Positions 24,850 through 35,548 of a stretch of DNA of 64,000 nucleotides are shown piece by piece. The stretch lies in assembly GCF_900215315.1 (NCBI RefSeq), contig NZ_OBEB01000001.1, forward strand, positions 434,001-498,000, given 5' to 3'. Below the pieces are notes generated by a model, which saw only the letters and a list, made by a program, of their open reading frames with translations, was not told the DNA's origin and made no database searches. Each line of letters begins with the position of its first letter. Position 1 is the stretch's first letter. The position numbers and the translations under genes are program-made. This DNA is from Arsukibacterium tuosuense (GTDB lineage: Bacteria; Pseudomonadota; Gammaproteobacteria; Enterobacterales; Alteromonadaceae).

Positions 24850-27377
24850 TTAAGCGCCCCCCAGCCAAGCGGTAACAGAAAAAACAATGCCACACTGAGC
24901 CAGTACACCGCCAGATAGTAAAACCATAACGGTTTAACTACTTGCGGCTCATACGGCAACCTGGCACTGACATAGCCGCGGGCCACCCGGATCGCCTGCA
25001 GCGCTGTTAACACTATTGCAAGCGCGGCATGGCCTAACAAATATAATAAAATAACCTGTAATACCGCGTCGTGGGCGCTGTTCGAATAATCCAGCGGTGC
25101 CATCATAAATAGCGCCAGAACCATAAAAAAATGCAATACGCCACAAGCAGCGCTAAACCATAACTGGCGTTGCAGGTTGCTATCATGCCCTTCAGCCAGA
25201 CGCTGACACAAGCGTTGAAACAACCATACTGCAATACAGACGGGTATACCGGATAGCAACAACAGCCACAGCGGCAAAGGCCCCTGATCCGGCGCTGACC
25301 ACTGTGGCGCGGCGGTCCACAAATAAAACCAGCCAAATAACAGCGACATATACAGCGCACCATTGGCCAGCAGCGTGACAATCATGCCCCAGCGACCGGG
25401 CCCGTCAGTGGTGCGCGACTCCGGCAATAACGGTTGCTCACTGGTCGGCTGTAATGCCTGTAATGGCGCCGCCGCCGGATGACCGCCATTCTCCCAACTC
25501 CAGCGCAGTAGCAGCACAACGCTAACAATAAATGCCAGTAAAGCAAACGGGTACCAGCGGCTGAGCAGGCTGATACAAACCACAGCCAGTGCCAGCGCAC
25601 TGTACAGCGGCCACCAGGAATTACCGGGTAACTGCAAAATCTTCTGTAATTGGGCACTTACCGGCGAGGTACCCAGGGTTTCACGCAGGCCGCTGTCGGC
25701 ATTGGCAAGCCCTTCCCGGCCGCTGGCTATCCGCTGCGCCAGCTGCGGATCCTGCCATAATGGCTGACGGCTGCTAACTGTTGGTATGCTGGCAAAATTA
25801 TACTGGGCCGGTGGCATATCGAGCGCCCATTCCAGCGTATCAGCCTGCCAGGGGTTGGCTGCGGCGTGTTTACCAAACCAGAAATGCAGTAATAAATCCA
25901 GCAGCACCAGCGCCACCCCAATGGCCATAATAAAGCCACCAATCGACGATAACAGGTTCAGGCTATCCCAACCTATTCCGGCTTCATAAGTGTAAACCCG
26001 GCGCGGCATGCCAAGTAAGCCAGTCAGATGCATTAATAAAAAGGTCAGGTTAAAGCCGCCAAAGGTCAGCCAGAAGCCCCAGCGGCCAATTAGCGCTGAC
26101 GGCATTCTGCCTGAAACCAGCGGTAACCAGTAATACAGGCCCGCTATCAAAGGAAAGAACATGCCGCCAACCAATACATAATGCATGTGGGCCACCACAA
26201 AGTGGGTATCATGTACCTGCCAGTTAAACGGCACCAGCGCCAACATCACTCCGGTCAGGCCGCCACAGACAAAGATCACCAGAAAGCCGCTTATCCACAA
26301 CATCGGCAGGCGGAATACCACCTTGCCCCGCCATAGCGTGGCCAGCCAGGCAAATACCTGAATTGCGGTAGGGATGGCGACCAGCATACTGGCAACCGAG
26401 AAAAAGGCCTGGGCAAGTTGCGGAATACCGACAGTAAACATGTGGTGCACCCACAGCCCGAAGCTGATAAAGCCGGTTAAGATAATAGCAATTACCACCC
26501 AGCGGTAACCGACTATAGGCCGGCCGCTGAACACTGGTATCAGCGTAGAGACAATGCCGGCTGCCGGCAGAAAAATAATGTAAACCTCCGGGTGGCCAAA
26601 CAACCAGAATAAATGCTGCCACAATAACGGATCGCCCCCTGCTGCCACAGTAAAAAACGGCATACCGGCAGCACGCTCCAGTTCCAGCAGAATACTGGCC
26701 AGAATGAGTGGTGGAAAGCCAAATACGATCATCAGTGCCATGACCAGGATGTACCAGCAGAATAATGGCATCCGGCTCAGGGTCATCCCCGGAGCCCGGC
26801 TGCACAGAATAGACACCGTCAGTTCGATACCGGCGGCCATCGCCGATATTTCAACAAAGGTAATACCCAGTAACCAGAAATCAGAGCCAGGTCCGGGTGA
26901 AAACTCACTGCTACTAAGGGGCGTATACATAAACCAGCCGGAATCTGGGGCAATGCCCAGCAGCAGGCTGGCCATAATAATAATGCCGCCAAACAGGTAG
27001 CAGTAGTAGCCCAGGGCACTGATCCGCGGGAATACCAAATCGCGGGCACCGATCATTTTCGGGATCAAATAAATTGCCAGCCCTTCCAGTACCGGAATGG
27101 CAAACAGAAACATCATCACACTGCCGTGCATGGTAAACAGCTGGCTGTAGGTTTCAGCACTGATAATATCCTGCTCTGGCAGTGCCAGCTGAGTTCGTAA
27201 CAGCATCGCCAGCACACCGCCCACCAGGAAAAACAGCATACCGGTAACCATAAAACGCAAACCAATAGTGCCGTGGTTTACTGCCGCCAGACTGCCCCAG
27301 CCGGGTAAATTAGCCCAGACCTGGGCCAACTGCTGTTTAAAAACAGCTGGCGATACGCCAGACTCGTGCTCAGTCAT
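24846..27377 (-). CDS. cytochrome c oxidase, subunit I fused to subunit III
   Basis: Heme-copper oxidase core of 843 aa. The subunit I part (about 20-560) has all metal ligands: the low-spin heme His in FTMHGSVMMF, CuB His and cross-linked Tyr in WLFGHPEVYI, the pair in WVHHMFTVG and the heme ligands in THFVVAHMHYV. From about residue 660 a subunit III-like set of helices follows (ANGALYMSLLFGWFYLW to LWFYYLAVYWLSVALFF), so subunits I and III are one polypeptide. AGGTGA precedes the ATG at 27377; the next gene upstream (subunit II) overlaps by eight bases. It reduces oxygen to water and pumps protons in the inner membrane. Confidence 0.92.
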   Translation of the reverse strand: MTEHESGVSPAVFKQQLAQVWANLPGWGSLAAVNHGTIGLRFMVTGMLFFLVGGVLAMLLRTQLALPEQDIISAETYSQLFTMHGSVMMFLFAIPVLEGLAIYLIPKMIGARDLVFPRISALGYYCYLFGGIIIMASLLLGIAPDSGWFMYTPLSSSEFSPGPGSDFWLLGITFVEISAMAAGIELTVSILCSRAPGMTLSRMPLFCWYILVMALMIVFGFPPLILASILLELERAAGMPFFTVAAGGDPLLWQHLFWLFGHPEVYIIFLPAAGIVSTLIPVFSGRPIVGYRWVVIAIILTGFISFGLWVHHMFTVGIPQLAQAFFSVASMLVAIPTAIQVFAWLATLWRGKVVFRLPMLWISGFLVIFVCGGLTGVMLALVPFNWQVHDTHFVVAHMHYVLVGGMFFPLIAGLYYWLPLVSGRMPSALIGRWGFWLTFGGFNLTFLLMHLTGLLGMPRRVYTYEAGIGWDSLNLLSSIGGFIMAIGVALVLLDLLLHFWFGKHAAANPWQADTLEWALDMPPAQYNFASIPTVSSRQPLWQDPQLAQRIASGREGLANADSGLRETLGTSPVSAQLQKILQLPGNSWWPLYSALALAVVCISLLSRWYPFALLAFIVSVVLLLRWSWENGGHPAAAPLQALQPTSEQPLLPESRTTDGPGRWGMIVTLLANGALYMSLLFGWFYLWTAAPQWSAPDQGPLPLWLLLLSGIPVCIAVWLFQRLCQRLAEGHDSNLQRQLWFSAACGVLHFFMVLALFMMAPLDYSNSAHDAVLQVILLYLLGHAALAIVLTALQAIRVARGYVSARLPYEPQVVKPLWFYYLAVYWLSVALFFLLPLGWGALK

Positions 27378-28110
27378 CAGCGTCACCTCCGCCAGCAGCC
27401 GCGCTTGCAACAGTCTGCTGCGCCAGCAAGTTGGCAAAATCTTCAGGCTGATGCGCCGTTACCGTAAATTGCATATGAGCATGGCCCAGGCCACAGTATT
27501 CAGCGCACTGGCCACGATATACACCCGCTGTCGACGCTTCCAGCCGCAGGACATTGGTGCGCCCGGGTAACATGTCCAGTTTTACGCCAAGCCGCGGTAC
27601 CCAGAACGAATGAATAACATCGGCGCTGGTTAAATGCAGATGCACCACAGTATTAACCGGAATATGCAGCTCGTCTGTCAGCCGCCAGTTGTAGCCCGGA
27701 TACTCAACCTGCCAATACCACTGATGGCCGGTCACCTTAATCTGGATGGCGTTGTCGTCCTGTAATGGCATCATCCGTTGCCCTATCGGTATGCCAATGA
27801 TCAATAATATGGCAATGCTGAGCACCGGTAAGGCCAGCCCGCCCCAGATAATCCAGCCACTGACCCCGGTCACCGGCTGATCGGGCGCCCGCCGTTTTAT
27901 CGCGTAGTGCCAGAGCAGCACAACAATCAGCAGAACCAAAGAGAAAAAGCCAAACATTAGCCACCACAACAGTGCCACGTCGGCTGCTGCCGGCCCCTGA
28001 GGATCCAGACTGGAGAACGGCGCGCTGCAGCCATTCAGACTTAGCAGCAGGATAGCGGGCCGGAACACTGCTACACTACTGCTGAATAACGTCCGAAAAG
28101 TACTTATCAC
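27370..28110 (-). CDS. cytochrome c oxidase subunit II (CuA)
   Basis: Protein of 246 aa. A signal-like segment with possible lipobox (LLSLNGC), two membrane helices (ALLWWLMFGFFSLVLLIVVL and IIWGGLALPVLSIAILLI) and a periplasmic CuA domain with DVIHSFWVP, GQCAEYCGLGHAHM; the His, two Cys, second His and Met ligands are all present. There is no fused cytochrome c domain. The frame is open for 209 residues upstream but that part is low-complexity and antisense to the DUF2231 gene, so the GTG at 28110, just before the signal, was chosen. No strong ribosome binding site was seen, so the exact start is uncertain. Confidence 0.85.
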   Translation of the reverse strand: MISTFRTLFSSSVAVFRPAILLLSLNGCSAPFSSLDPQGPAAADVALLWWLMFGFFSLVLLIVVLLWHYAIKRRAPDQPVTGVSGWIIWGGLALPVLSIAILLIIGIPIGQRMMPLQDDNAIQIKVTGHQWYWQVEYPGYNWRLTDELHIPVNTVVHLHLTSADVIHSFWVPRLGVKLDMLPGRTNVLRLEASTAGVYRGQCAEYCGLGHAHMQFTVTAHQPEDFANLLAQQTVASAAAGGGDADD

Positions 28111-28128
28111 GCTTCGCTGAGGTAGCAG

Positions 28129-28608
28129 ATGTCGATGGAACCCATCACCAGCCAGATTAAAGTATTTGGCCACCCTATTCACCCCGGGCTTATTCATTTC
28201 CCGGTGGCCGCCTTGCTGGGATTGATTGCGACCGATTTGGCCTTTATGTACAGTACCGACCCGTTCTGGGCCCGCGCCAGTTTGTGGCTGGCAGGGGTGG
28301 GTGCAGTAGGTGGCTGGCTGGCCAGTATAGCGGGCCTGATGGATTTGTTGCTGGTAAGCCAGATAAGACGACTTGTCAGCGGTTGGTGCCACGCTATTCT
28401 GGCGGTAATGCTGCTGTCGCTGGCCACCTTTAACTGGCTGCTGCGATTGCCCGATGCTGCCGCGCAAATCATGCCAAAGGGCCTGTATTTGTCGCTGCTT
28501 AGCGGCCTGCTGATCGTCGCTACCGGCTACCTTGGTGGCCGGTTGGTTTATGAATATGCGGTTGGGGTTAATATTGACGATATGCTGCAACAGGATGCGA
28601 AACCTTGA
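28129..28608 (+). CDS. DUF2231-family membrane protein
   Basis: Protein of 159 aa with four membrane helices. The start, FGHPIHPGLIHFPVAALLG, is the hallmark of DUF2231, with two His pairs that could bind metal or heme. GAGG sits six bases before the ATG. The start lies only 18 bp from the start of the divergent subunit II gene. Function unknown; members are often next to oxidase or cytochrome genes. Confidence 0.85.
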   Translation: MSMEPITSQIKVFGHPIHPGLIHFPVAALLGLIATDLAFMYSTDPFWARASLWLAGVGAVGGWLASIAGLMDLLLVSQIRRLVSGWCHAILAVMLLSLATFNWLLRLPDAAAQIMPKGLYLSLLSGLLIVATGYLGGRLVYEYAVGVNIDDMLQQDAKP

Positions 28609-28634
28609 GCTGACCGCATGCAGATTTAGGCGAA

Positions 28635-29069
28635 TCATGATGCAAACCACCGTAACGCGTCCAGCTGTGGCTTCAGTAACACCAGCACAATAATACTTAA
28701 CAGCAGCACGAGTACGATACTTAATACAGCCTGACATTTGCCAGCTATGCCGCTGGCCTCTGGTCGCTGACTATATAAAATCAGTAAGCCGGCGAGGACA
28801 TGGCAGATAACCAGAGCGGTTACCAGGGTAAGTTTTAATAACAGCCAGCTACTGAAATTACTGCTAAAAGCAAAAATAGCAGTACCGGATATAATAGCGA
28901 CCAGCCCTGCAGGACTGGCAAGCCGGGTAAACCATACCCGCTCCAGCGTATCTACTTTACTGCCGGTTTGCAGGCCCGCGCCAGTACGGGACATCAGTAC
29001 TAATAAAATACACAGCGCCGCTGCCCAGGTTACCAGGCTCGCAATATGCAAAAACAACAACCAGACCAT
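28635..29069 (-). CDS. CopD-like membrane protein
   Basis: Protein of 144 aa with four hydrophobic segments. It begins WLLFLHIASLVTWAAALCILLVLM, where the His in the first helix and the following pattern resemble the CopD / HemJ type of small integral membrane proteins that bind heme or copper. The ATG at 29069 is used; a TTG one codon upstream is not needed. It converges on the DUF2231 gene and may belong functionally to the oxidase region. Confidence 0.6.
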   Translation of the reverse strand: MVWLLFLHIASLVTWAAALCILLVLMSRTGAGLQTGSKVDTLERVWFTRLASPAGLVAIISGTAIFAFSSNFSSWLLLKLTLVTALVICHVLAGLLILYSQRPEASGIAGKCQAVLSIVLVLLLSIIVLVLLKPQLDALRWFAS

Positions 29070-29263
29070 CAACCTATTCCATTAGCTGCAGGCAAAATAA
29101 GCAGAACCGCAGATAAAATGTTAATCAGATGAATATTTTAGTTTATGCAGTTAACTGTAGCAGACAAAATAACAAGCGCAGCCCGACGGCCAAAAAACTT
29201 TAGCCGCCGGTTTAAGACCCTGGCAATAATTGCCGAAACGGCAACGCCGGATAAACAACCCGA

Positions 29264-32200
29264 TTAGCTGTTTTGAATTTTAAAAACGCTGCAATACAGG
29301 ACCGGCAAAAACAGCAGTGTCAGTAATGTGGCAAAGCCCAGCCCAAACATGATAACTACCGCCAGACTGGCGAAAAATACGTCACCCAGTAACGGTATCA
29401 TCCCCAGAATGGTGGTAATGGCCGCCATCGCGACCGGCCTTACCCGGCTGACCGCGCTGTCAAATACGGCATCAAACGCCGCCTTGCCTTCGCTTAGCTC
29501 CAGCTTGATTTGTTCGACCAGCACAATACAGTTTTTAATCAGCATGCCGGACAAACTTAAAAAACCCAGCAGAGCAATAAAACCGAAGGGCGCATCTAAC
29601 AGCAATAAACCAAAACTGACGCCAATAATAGCCAGTGGCACACAGGCCCAGATCACCAACGCGCTGCGCAGCGAATTAAACAGCAGCACAGTTACCACAA
29701 ACATCATCAGATAACCAAGCGGCAACGAGCTGAACAATGCCTGCTGGGCTTTTTGCTGTGCTTCAAACTCGCCACCCCAACTGAGGAAATATCCGGTAGG
29801 TAACACAATAGCTTCAATCTGTGCCTGCACTCTGGCCTGTAAGGCTGAGGCAGTGTCATCAGTCAGGTTGTTGTGATCAGCCATAACGGTAATGGTTCGC
29901 TTGCGATCACGTCGCTGTATTTGCGCATCTTCCCACACCAGGTCAAAACCGGTAACCACCTGGGTTATTGGTACATAGCGCTGCAGTTTATTGCTGTATA
30001 CCTGCAAATCATACAGGGCATCCAGGTTGTCACGTTCAGCCAGCGGCGAACGGGCTACAATAGGCAGTAAATGAGTACCGTCGCGATAAATGCCGACAGT
30101 ACGGCCAGCCATACTGGTTAGCAGGACCTCGTCGATATCCTGTTTGCTGATCCCCGCCCGGCGAGCCATTGCCTCGTTAAAGCGGGGCCGGATCACTTTC
30201 GCCCGCTCGCGCCAGTTATCCCTGACACTGACCGCCTGGCCATCAGAGAGCAATATTGTTTTAGCCTGCTCTGCTAATTTTCGCAGCACATCCGGATCAC
30301 CACCACTGAACCGGGCTTCAATTTTTGCCGGAGTAGAAGGCCCTACTTCCAGTCGCAATAATTTATGCTGCACTCTGGGCAACTGCTCAGTGATGTAATC
30401 GCGGCTTTGTTGCATAAGTTGTGGCAACTGTTCACGCTGCTCTGCCCGGACAATAAGCTGACTGTACGCGGCAAAATTTTTCTCCGGCTGATAGGTCAGC
30501 ATAAAGCGCTCGGCACCGCGACCACTGGTGCTTGTGACATGGCTCACCCCATCCAGCGTGGTCAGGTAATTCATCAGCTGTACTGCATCTTCACTGGCGT
30601 GGCGAATATCTGTGCCCTCTGGTTGCCACAGGTCAACCAGAAATATCGGGGTGTTCGATGGTGGGAAAAACACCTGTTTTACGTTACCAAAACCAATTAC
30701 AGCCGCCACCAGCAGCACTGCAGTCAGCAGATAGGTGCTCAGCCGGTGGCGCAGGGCCAGTCGCAGCGTTTTGCGGTACAGGTTAAAAATAGCCCCCTGA
30801 TATAACTGTTCCGGTTCATTGGCGGCTGCCTGCATTTTGTCTTTAAACAGGATGCTGGCGAAAAAAGGCGTCAGGGTAATAGCCGTTACCCAGCTCAGCA
30901 GCAATGAGACAAGCAATACCCAGAACAGGCTGCCGGCAAACTCACCGGTAGCATCGCTGGACAAACCAATGGGTGCAAACGCCGCTATAGCAATAACGGT
31001 CGCCCCTAATAGCGGCCACTGCGTTTGCTTAACGATTAAACTGGCGGCATCTGCCAGTTTCAACCGGCGCTGCATCCCTATCAGAATACCTTCGGTAATC
31101 ACTATGGCGTTATCGACCAGCATACCAAGGGCAATAATCAGCGCGCCAAGCGATACCCGTTGTAGCTCAATATTCATTTGCTGCATAAAAATAAAGGTAC
31201 CCAGTACCGTCAACAGCAAGATAACCCCGATTAAAATGCCGCTGCGAAGCCCCATAAACAGCAGCAACACCACAATAACAATAGCCACGGCTGCGGCCAG
31301 GTTGATAATAAAACCGCTGACTGAATGGGCGACTTCGTCCGGCTGGTTGTAAATAGTGTTAAGGGTTATTCCCACCGGTTTGTTATATTCCAGCTCCGCC
31401 AGACGTTGCCGCACCTGGTCCCCCGCTTCCACCACATTAACACCACCGGAGAAAGATACCCCTAGCGTCAGAGCCGTCTGGCCATTAAAACGAATAAGCT
31501 GATTGGGTACCTCGGCATTTTCACGATAAACCCGCGCCACATCGCCCAGATAGATTAATTCTGTTGAATCAGGACTGGAAATAATCAGGTTCTCCAGCTC
31601 CGCCACCGATTCAAATTCTCCGGTAGGATATATTCGTAACCGATCCGGTCCCACTTTGATAGAGCCGGCGTTAGCGACCATATTCTGGCTTTGCAGTAAA
31701 GCAGATAAGGTTTGCGGCGCAATGCCCAGCGCCGTTAACCGCGGCCGTGAAATTTCGACAATAACCTGTTCCTGCTGCACGCCGCCCACAGCAACTTTAC
31801 CGACACTGGGCACTAGCACCAGCTCCCGGCGCAGGAAGTCGACATAGTCGCGCAGCTCATCCTCACTGTAGCCATCACCGGTTATTGCATACAAAATGCC
31901 GTAAACGTCGCCGAAATCATCCTTAACCTGGGGGCTTTTTACGCCGGGTGGTAACTGCGGTTGTAAGTCATTAACTTTGTGACGTAGTTCATCCCAGATT
32001 TGTTTCAGCTCTTTCGCCCGATAGGTATCTTTCATTTCTATCATTAGTTGCGATAGCCCTGCCGACGAGACCGAACTGACATGATTTACATAGGGTAATT
32101 GCTGGATAGCGTTTTCCAGTGGGTAGCTTACTTCTTCTTCCACCTGCACAGGCGATGCGCCAGGATACTGGGTAATGATCAGCGCTTGCTTTAAGGTAAA

Positions 32201-32317
32201 TTGCGGATCTTCTAACCGGCCAAGGCCAAGATAAGAGACGACACCACCGAACAATAAAATTGCCGCAAACAACCAGGATGAAGTGCGATAACGAATAAAA
32301 TAGCGGGCCAGATCCAT
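29264..32317 (-). CDS. RND-family efflux permease
   Basis: Inner-membrane proton-driven pump of 1017 aa, full length for the AcrB/HAE1 group. Twelve membrane helices and two large periplasmic loops are apparent. Helix 4 has GALIIALGMLVDNAIVITEGI: the first of the two proton-relay aspartates of AcrB is kept and the second is Asn, as in a common subfamily. Other marks are PGASPVQVEEEVSYPLENAI near the N-terminus and GFLSLSGMLIKNCIVLVEQI in the second half. Two bases separate it from the adaptor gene upstream. No outer-membrane channel gene is nearby, so it probably uses a TolC encoded elsewhere. Substrates unknown. Confidence 0.92.
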   Translation of the reverse strand: MDLARYFIRYRTSSWLFAAILLFGGVVSYLGLGRLEDPQFTLKQALIITQYPGASPVQVEEEVSYPLENAIQQLPYVNHVSSVSSAGLSQLMIEMKDTYRAKELKQIWDELRHKVNDLQPQLPPGVKSPQVKDDFGDVYGILYAITGDGYSEDELRDYVDFLRRELVLVPSVGKVAVGGVQQEQVIVEISRPRLTALGIAPQTLSALLQSQNMVANAGSIKVGPDRLRIYPTGEFESVAELENLIISSPDSTELIYLGDVARVYRENAEVPNQLIRFNGQTALTLGVSFSGGVNVVEAGDQVRQRLAELEYNKPVGITLNTIYNQPDEVAHSVSGFIINLAAAVAIVIVVLLLFMGLRSGILIGVILLLTVLGTFIFMQQMNIELQRVSLGALIIALGMLVDNAIVITEGILIGMQRRLKLADAASLIVKQTQWPLLGATVIAIAAFAPIGLSSDATGEFAGSLFWVLLVSLLLSWVTAITLTPFFASILFKDKMQAAANEPEQLYQGAIFNLYRKTLRLALRHRLSTYLLTAVLLVAAVIGFGNVKQVFFPPSNTPIFLVDLWQPEGTDIRHASEDAVQLMNYLTTLDGVSHVTSTSGRGAERFMLTYQPEKNFAAYSQLIVRAEQREQLPQLMQQSRDYITEQLPRVQHKLLRLEVGPSTPAKIEARFSGGDPDVLRKLAEQAKTILLSDGQAVSVRDNWRERAKVIRPRFNEAMARRAGISKQDIDEVLLTSMAGRTVGIYRDGTHLLPIVARSPLAERDNLDALYDLQVYSNKLQRYVPITQVVTGFDLVWEDAQIQRRDRKRTITVMADHNNLTDDTASALQARVQAQIEAIVLPTGYFLSWGGEFEAQQKAQQALFSSLPLGYLMMFVVTVLLFNSLRSALVIWACVPLAIIGVSFGLLLLDAPFGFIALLGFLSLSGMLIKNCIVLVEQIKLELSEGKAAFDAVFDSAVSRVRPVAMAAITTILGMIPLLGDVFFASLAVVIMFGLGFATLLTLLFLPVLYCSVFKIQNS

Positions 32318-32319
32318 TA

Positions 32320-33408
32320 TTACAGCCCCCGCTCACGCACCCATGGCCGCACCTGCTGGCCTTCACTAAGATGATGCACACCGGCAATGACAATTTGCTC
32401 ATCCAGCGCCAGACCTGAGGTTATGGCAGCGCCGGCACTGGTCAAGCTGCTGACAGTAATTTCGCGCCGCTGAACCTGCCCGGTGTCGGGGTTATAAACC
32501 CAGACATAGCTTTGCTGGCTGTCTAATGTGGCATCGTCAGGCAGAAAAATAGCGCTGGCCGGAATAAATAACGCATCGACATAGGCGGCATTAATTTTAC
32601 TGACTTCGGCGATAACATTGGCTGTCATACCAGAGAGCACGTTAAACTCGGTTGGTGTCGCCATACTGAACACTACTTTAAAACTGTTGGTAGCCGGATC
32701 GGCGCGGGTATCCCATTCACGAATGCGGGCCCGGTAACGATACATCGGGTGTGAGTCGAACACGACTTCCGGCTGGTAATCAAAATCTTTACGGACATTT
32801 GAAATCACGTCTTCCGGCACCTGAATCACTACATCTACCTGGTCCCGTACCTGCAACTCCATTATCGGTTGCTGGGCGGCGATGTTTTCATGATTATCTA
32901 CCAACAGCCGGGAAATAATACCGGCAAAAGGTGCTTGCAAGCGGGTGTAACTAAGTGCGGTTTCAGCAGTAGATAAATCTGCCTGAGCAACCTGTAGTTG
33001 AGCTTTTGCCTCATCAAACACTGCTTGCGACACTAACTTTTGGGCAATGAGTTGTTCTGCCCGGACAAATTGGGTCTGCGCCAGGTCGTAGCGTGCCCGC
33101 GCCTGATCCAGTTTCAGCTTAAAGTCTGTATCGTCCAGCCTGGCCAGTAACTCCCCTTTCTGAACCTGCTGCCCGGGCCGGGCCATTAACTGTACTAACT
33201 TGCCACTAACCCTGAAAGTTAAGTTGGCCCGCACTGTCGGCTCAACCACGGCTGGAAACTGGCGCACTGCGCCGCCACCATCACTGCCAACCTGATGCAA
33301 TTTTACCGGACGAATTAACGGCTCAGGGTTACCAGCTGCAGGTTCGCTGCAGCCCGACACCAACAATCCACAGCACAGTAATAGTAATAAGCTTGAAAAA
33401 CGGCGCAT
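32320..33408 (-). CDS. RND periplasmic adaptor (membrane fusion) lipoprotein
   Basis: Protein of 362 aa. A lipobox (GLLVSGC) anchors it to the inner membrane. The barrel-sandwich lipoyl half-motifs are VSGKLVQLMARPGQQVQKGELLARLD and the later TRLQAPFAGIISRLLVDNHENI, separated by a helical hairpin (DQARARYDLAQTQFVRAEQL). AGGAAG precedes the ATG at 33408. It links the downstream permease to an outer-membrane channel. Confidence 0.92.
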   Translation of the reverse strand: MRRFSSLLLLLCCGLLVSGCSEPAAGNPEPLIRPVKLHQVGSDGGGAVRQFPAVVEPTVRANLTFRVSGKLVQLMARPGQQVQKGELLARLDDTDFKLKLDQARARYDLAQTQFVRAEQLIAQKLVSQAVFDEAKAQLQVAQADLSTAETALSYTRLQAPFAGIISRLLVDNHENIAAQQPIMELQVRDQVDVVIQVPEDVISNVRKDFDYQPEVVFDSHPMYRYRARIREWDTRADPATNSFKVVFSMATPTEFNVLSGMTANVIAEVSKINAAYVDALFIPASAIFLPDDATLDSQQSYVWVYNPDTGQVQRREITVSSLTSAGAAITSGLALDEQIVIAGVHHLSEGQQVRPWVRERGL

Positions 33409-33544
33409 AGTAATCTTCCTGAAAGCTGACAAAACCAAGGTAGAAATGACCGATCAGCCACTAATCACAGCTAATCACATCTGACCAGTAAAGCGTATTA
33501 AACATCAAAAGCCAGTGCTTAACAGCAAGTTTTTTTGTCTCAGA

Positions 33545-35548
33545 TTAAATTTCCAGTAATGCCTGCTTTAACTGATGCAATTCATCCCGCAAGGCTGCGG
33601 CCTGCTCAAACTCCAGATCTTTAGCATGCTGCAGCATTTTTTGTTCCAGTTGCTTCATTTGCGCCTGCAGCTGGTAAGGCGTTTTGCCTTTAATCAGCTT
33701 AACCTGCTCGGCCACTTTACGCAGTGCAGTTGGCGCCGTAGGAGCCTGGCCTAAATCCATTACATCCGATATCTTTTTACGAATTGCAGTGGGCTCGATT
33801 CCCTGTTTTAAATTGTGGGCAATTTGTTTGGCGCGCCGCCGCTCAGTCTCATCAATGGCCCGTTGCATTGAACCGGTGATCCGGTCAGCATACAGAATCG
33901 CTTTACCTTTCAGGTTACGGGCAGCGCGACCCATAGTCTGAATAAGCGAGCGGTCAGAGCGCAGAAACCCTTCTTTATCCGCGTCAAGAATGGCAACCAG
34001 CGACACCTCCGGAATATCCAGACCTTCCCGCAGTAAATTAATGCCGACTAACACATCAAATACGCCAAGACGTAAATCCCGGATAATCTCCATTCGTTCC
34101 ACGGTATCGATGTCTGAGTGCAGATAACGCACCCGGATCTGATGATCGTTCAGATATTCGGTTAAATCTTCCGCCATTTTTTTGGTCAGGGTAGTAACCA
34201 GTACCCGCTCACCTAATTCCGCCCGGGCCAATGCCTCAGACATTAAGTCATCAACCTGAGTGGCGACCGGCCTTATTTCAATGACCGGATCCACTAAACC
34301 AGTCGGTCGCACCACCTGCTCAATAACTTCGCCGCCCGATTTTTCCAGCTCATATTTGGCCGGGGTGGCCGAGACATAAACCCGCTGCGGCGCAATTGCT
34401 TCAAACTCATCAAATTTTAACGGCCGGTTATCCAGCGCCGATGGCAACCTGAAGCCATAATTCACCAGATTCTCTTTGCGAGAGCGATCGCCTTTATACA
34501 TAGCACCAATTTGCGAAACGGTGACATGTGACTCATCAATAAACATCAGGCCATCGGCCGGAAAATAATCCAGTAAGGTCGGCGGCGGCTCGCCATTCGC
34601 CCGACCCGACAGATAGCGGGAATAGTTCTCAATGCCCGAGCAGTAACCCAGTTCCACCATCATCTCGATATCGAACTGGGTGCGCTGGGCGATGCGCTGC
34701 TCTTCCAGCAACTTATTATCACTGAGTAAATCGGCGCGGCGGGACGCCAGTTCGGTTTTGATATTTTCAACCGCAGCCAGAATTTTCTCCCGCGGCGTAA
34801 CATAGTGGGTTTTCGGATAAATCGTATAACGGGTTACGGTCTGCTCGACCGCGCCGGTTAACGGGTCAAAAATACTGATCCGTTCAATTTCTTCGTCAAA
34901 CAGCTCTACTCTTACCGCCAGCTCGTCCGATTCTGCCGGAAAAATATCAATCACATCGCCCCTGACCCGATACGTCGCACGCTGAAACTCAATATCATTG
35001 CGGCTGTATTGCAGTTCGGCCAGCCGGCGCAGAATAAAACGCTGGTCAACAATGTCACCCACTTTTAAATGCAGCAACATTTTCATATAGGATTCAGGGT
35101 CGCCCAAACCATAAATCGCCGACACTGAGGCAATGATAACCACATCGCGTCGCTCCATCAGCGCTTTGGTGGCGGATAAACGCATTTGCTCAATATGTTC
35201 ATTAATTGAGGCATCTTTCTCAATAAAAGTATCGGTAGAGGGCACATAAGCTTCAGGCTGATAATAATCGTAGTAAGACACGAAATACTCGACTGAATTG
35301 TGCGGAAAAAACTCTTTCATCTCACCGTACAGCTGCGCTGCCAGGGTTTTATTGTGTGCCATAATCAGGGTTGGCCGGTTTACCCGGGCAATGACATTGG
35401 CCATGGTGAAGGTTTTACCCGACCCGGTTACCCCAAGTAATGTCTGGTGAGCCAGACCGGCCTCAAGGCCATCAACCAGCTTAGTAATCGCTTCAGGTTG
35501 ATCTCCTGCAGGCTGATAATCGGATACCAGTTCAAACGGACGGGTCAT
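33545..35548 (-). CDS. uvrB: excinuclease ABC subunit B
   Basis: DNA-repair helicase-like protein of 667 aa, full length. Walker A is [14 protein letters not shown]; the beta-hairpin that clamps DNA is the [13 protein letters not shown] region; the DEAD-like box is [11 protein letters not shown]; motif VI is [15 protein letters not shown]. The C-terminal UVR domain ([20 protein letters not shown]) binds UvrC. Its ATG overlaps the end of the MATE gene by four bases, an unusual coupling for a repair gene, which suggests at least part of its transcription comes from the transporter promoter. Confidence 0.97.
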   Translation of the reverse strand: MTRPFELVSDYQPAGDQPEAITKLVDGLEAGLAHQTLLGVTGSGKTFTMANVIARVNRPTLIMAHNKTLAAQLYGEMKEFFPHNSVEYFVSYYDYYQPEAYVPSTDTFIEKDASINEHIEQMRLSATKALMERRDVVIIASVSAIYGLGDPESYMKMLLHLKVGDIVDQRFILRRLAELQYSRNDIEFQRATYRVRGDVIDIFPAESDELAVRVELFDEEIERISIFDPLTGAVEQTVTRYTIYPKTHYVTPREKILAAVENIKTELASRRADLLSDNKLLEEQRIAQRTQFDIEMMVELGYCSGIENYSRYLSGRANGEPPPTLLDYFPADGLMFIDESHVTVSQIGAMYKGDRSRKENLVNYGFRLPSALDNRPLKFDEFEAIAPQRVYVSATPAKYELEKSGGEVIEQVVRPTGLVDPVIEIRPVATQVDDLMSEALARAELGERVLVTTLTKKMAEDLTEYLNDHQIRVRYLHSDIDTVERMEIIRDLRLGVFDVLVGINLLREGLDIPEVSLVAILDADKEGFLRSDRSLIQTMGRAARNLKGKAILYADRITGSMQRAIDETERRRAKQIAHNLKQGIEPTAIRKKISDVMDLGQAPTAPTALRKVAEQVKLIKGKTPYQLQAQMKQLEQKMLQHAKDLEFEQAAALRDELHQLKQALLEI

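Noticed and set aside
24455-24895. 147-residue N-terminal extension of the CtaG frame
   Set aside because: It overlaps the 134-aa membrane protein gene in another phase; the signal-like start at 24454 is better.
28111-28737. 209-residue N-terminal extension of the subunit II frame
   Set aside because: It is antisense to the DUF2231 gene, is low-complexity in composition and lies ahead of a clear signal sequence.
29264-32317. Asp-to-Asn change in the RND proton relay as sign of a broken pump
   Set aside because: The LVDNAIV form is common in a large RND subfamily, and the rest of the protein is intact.
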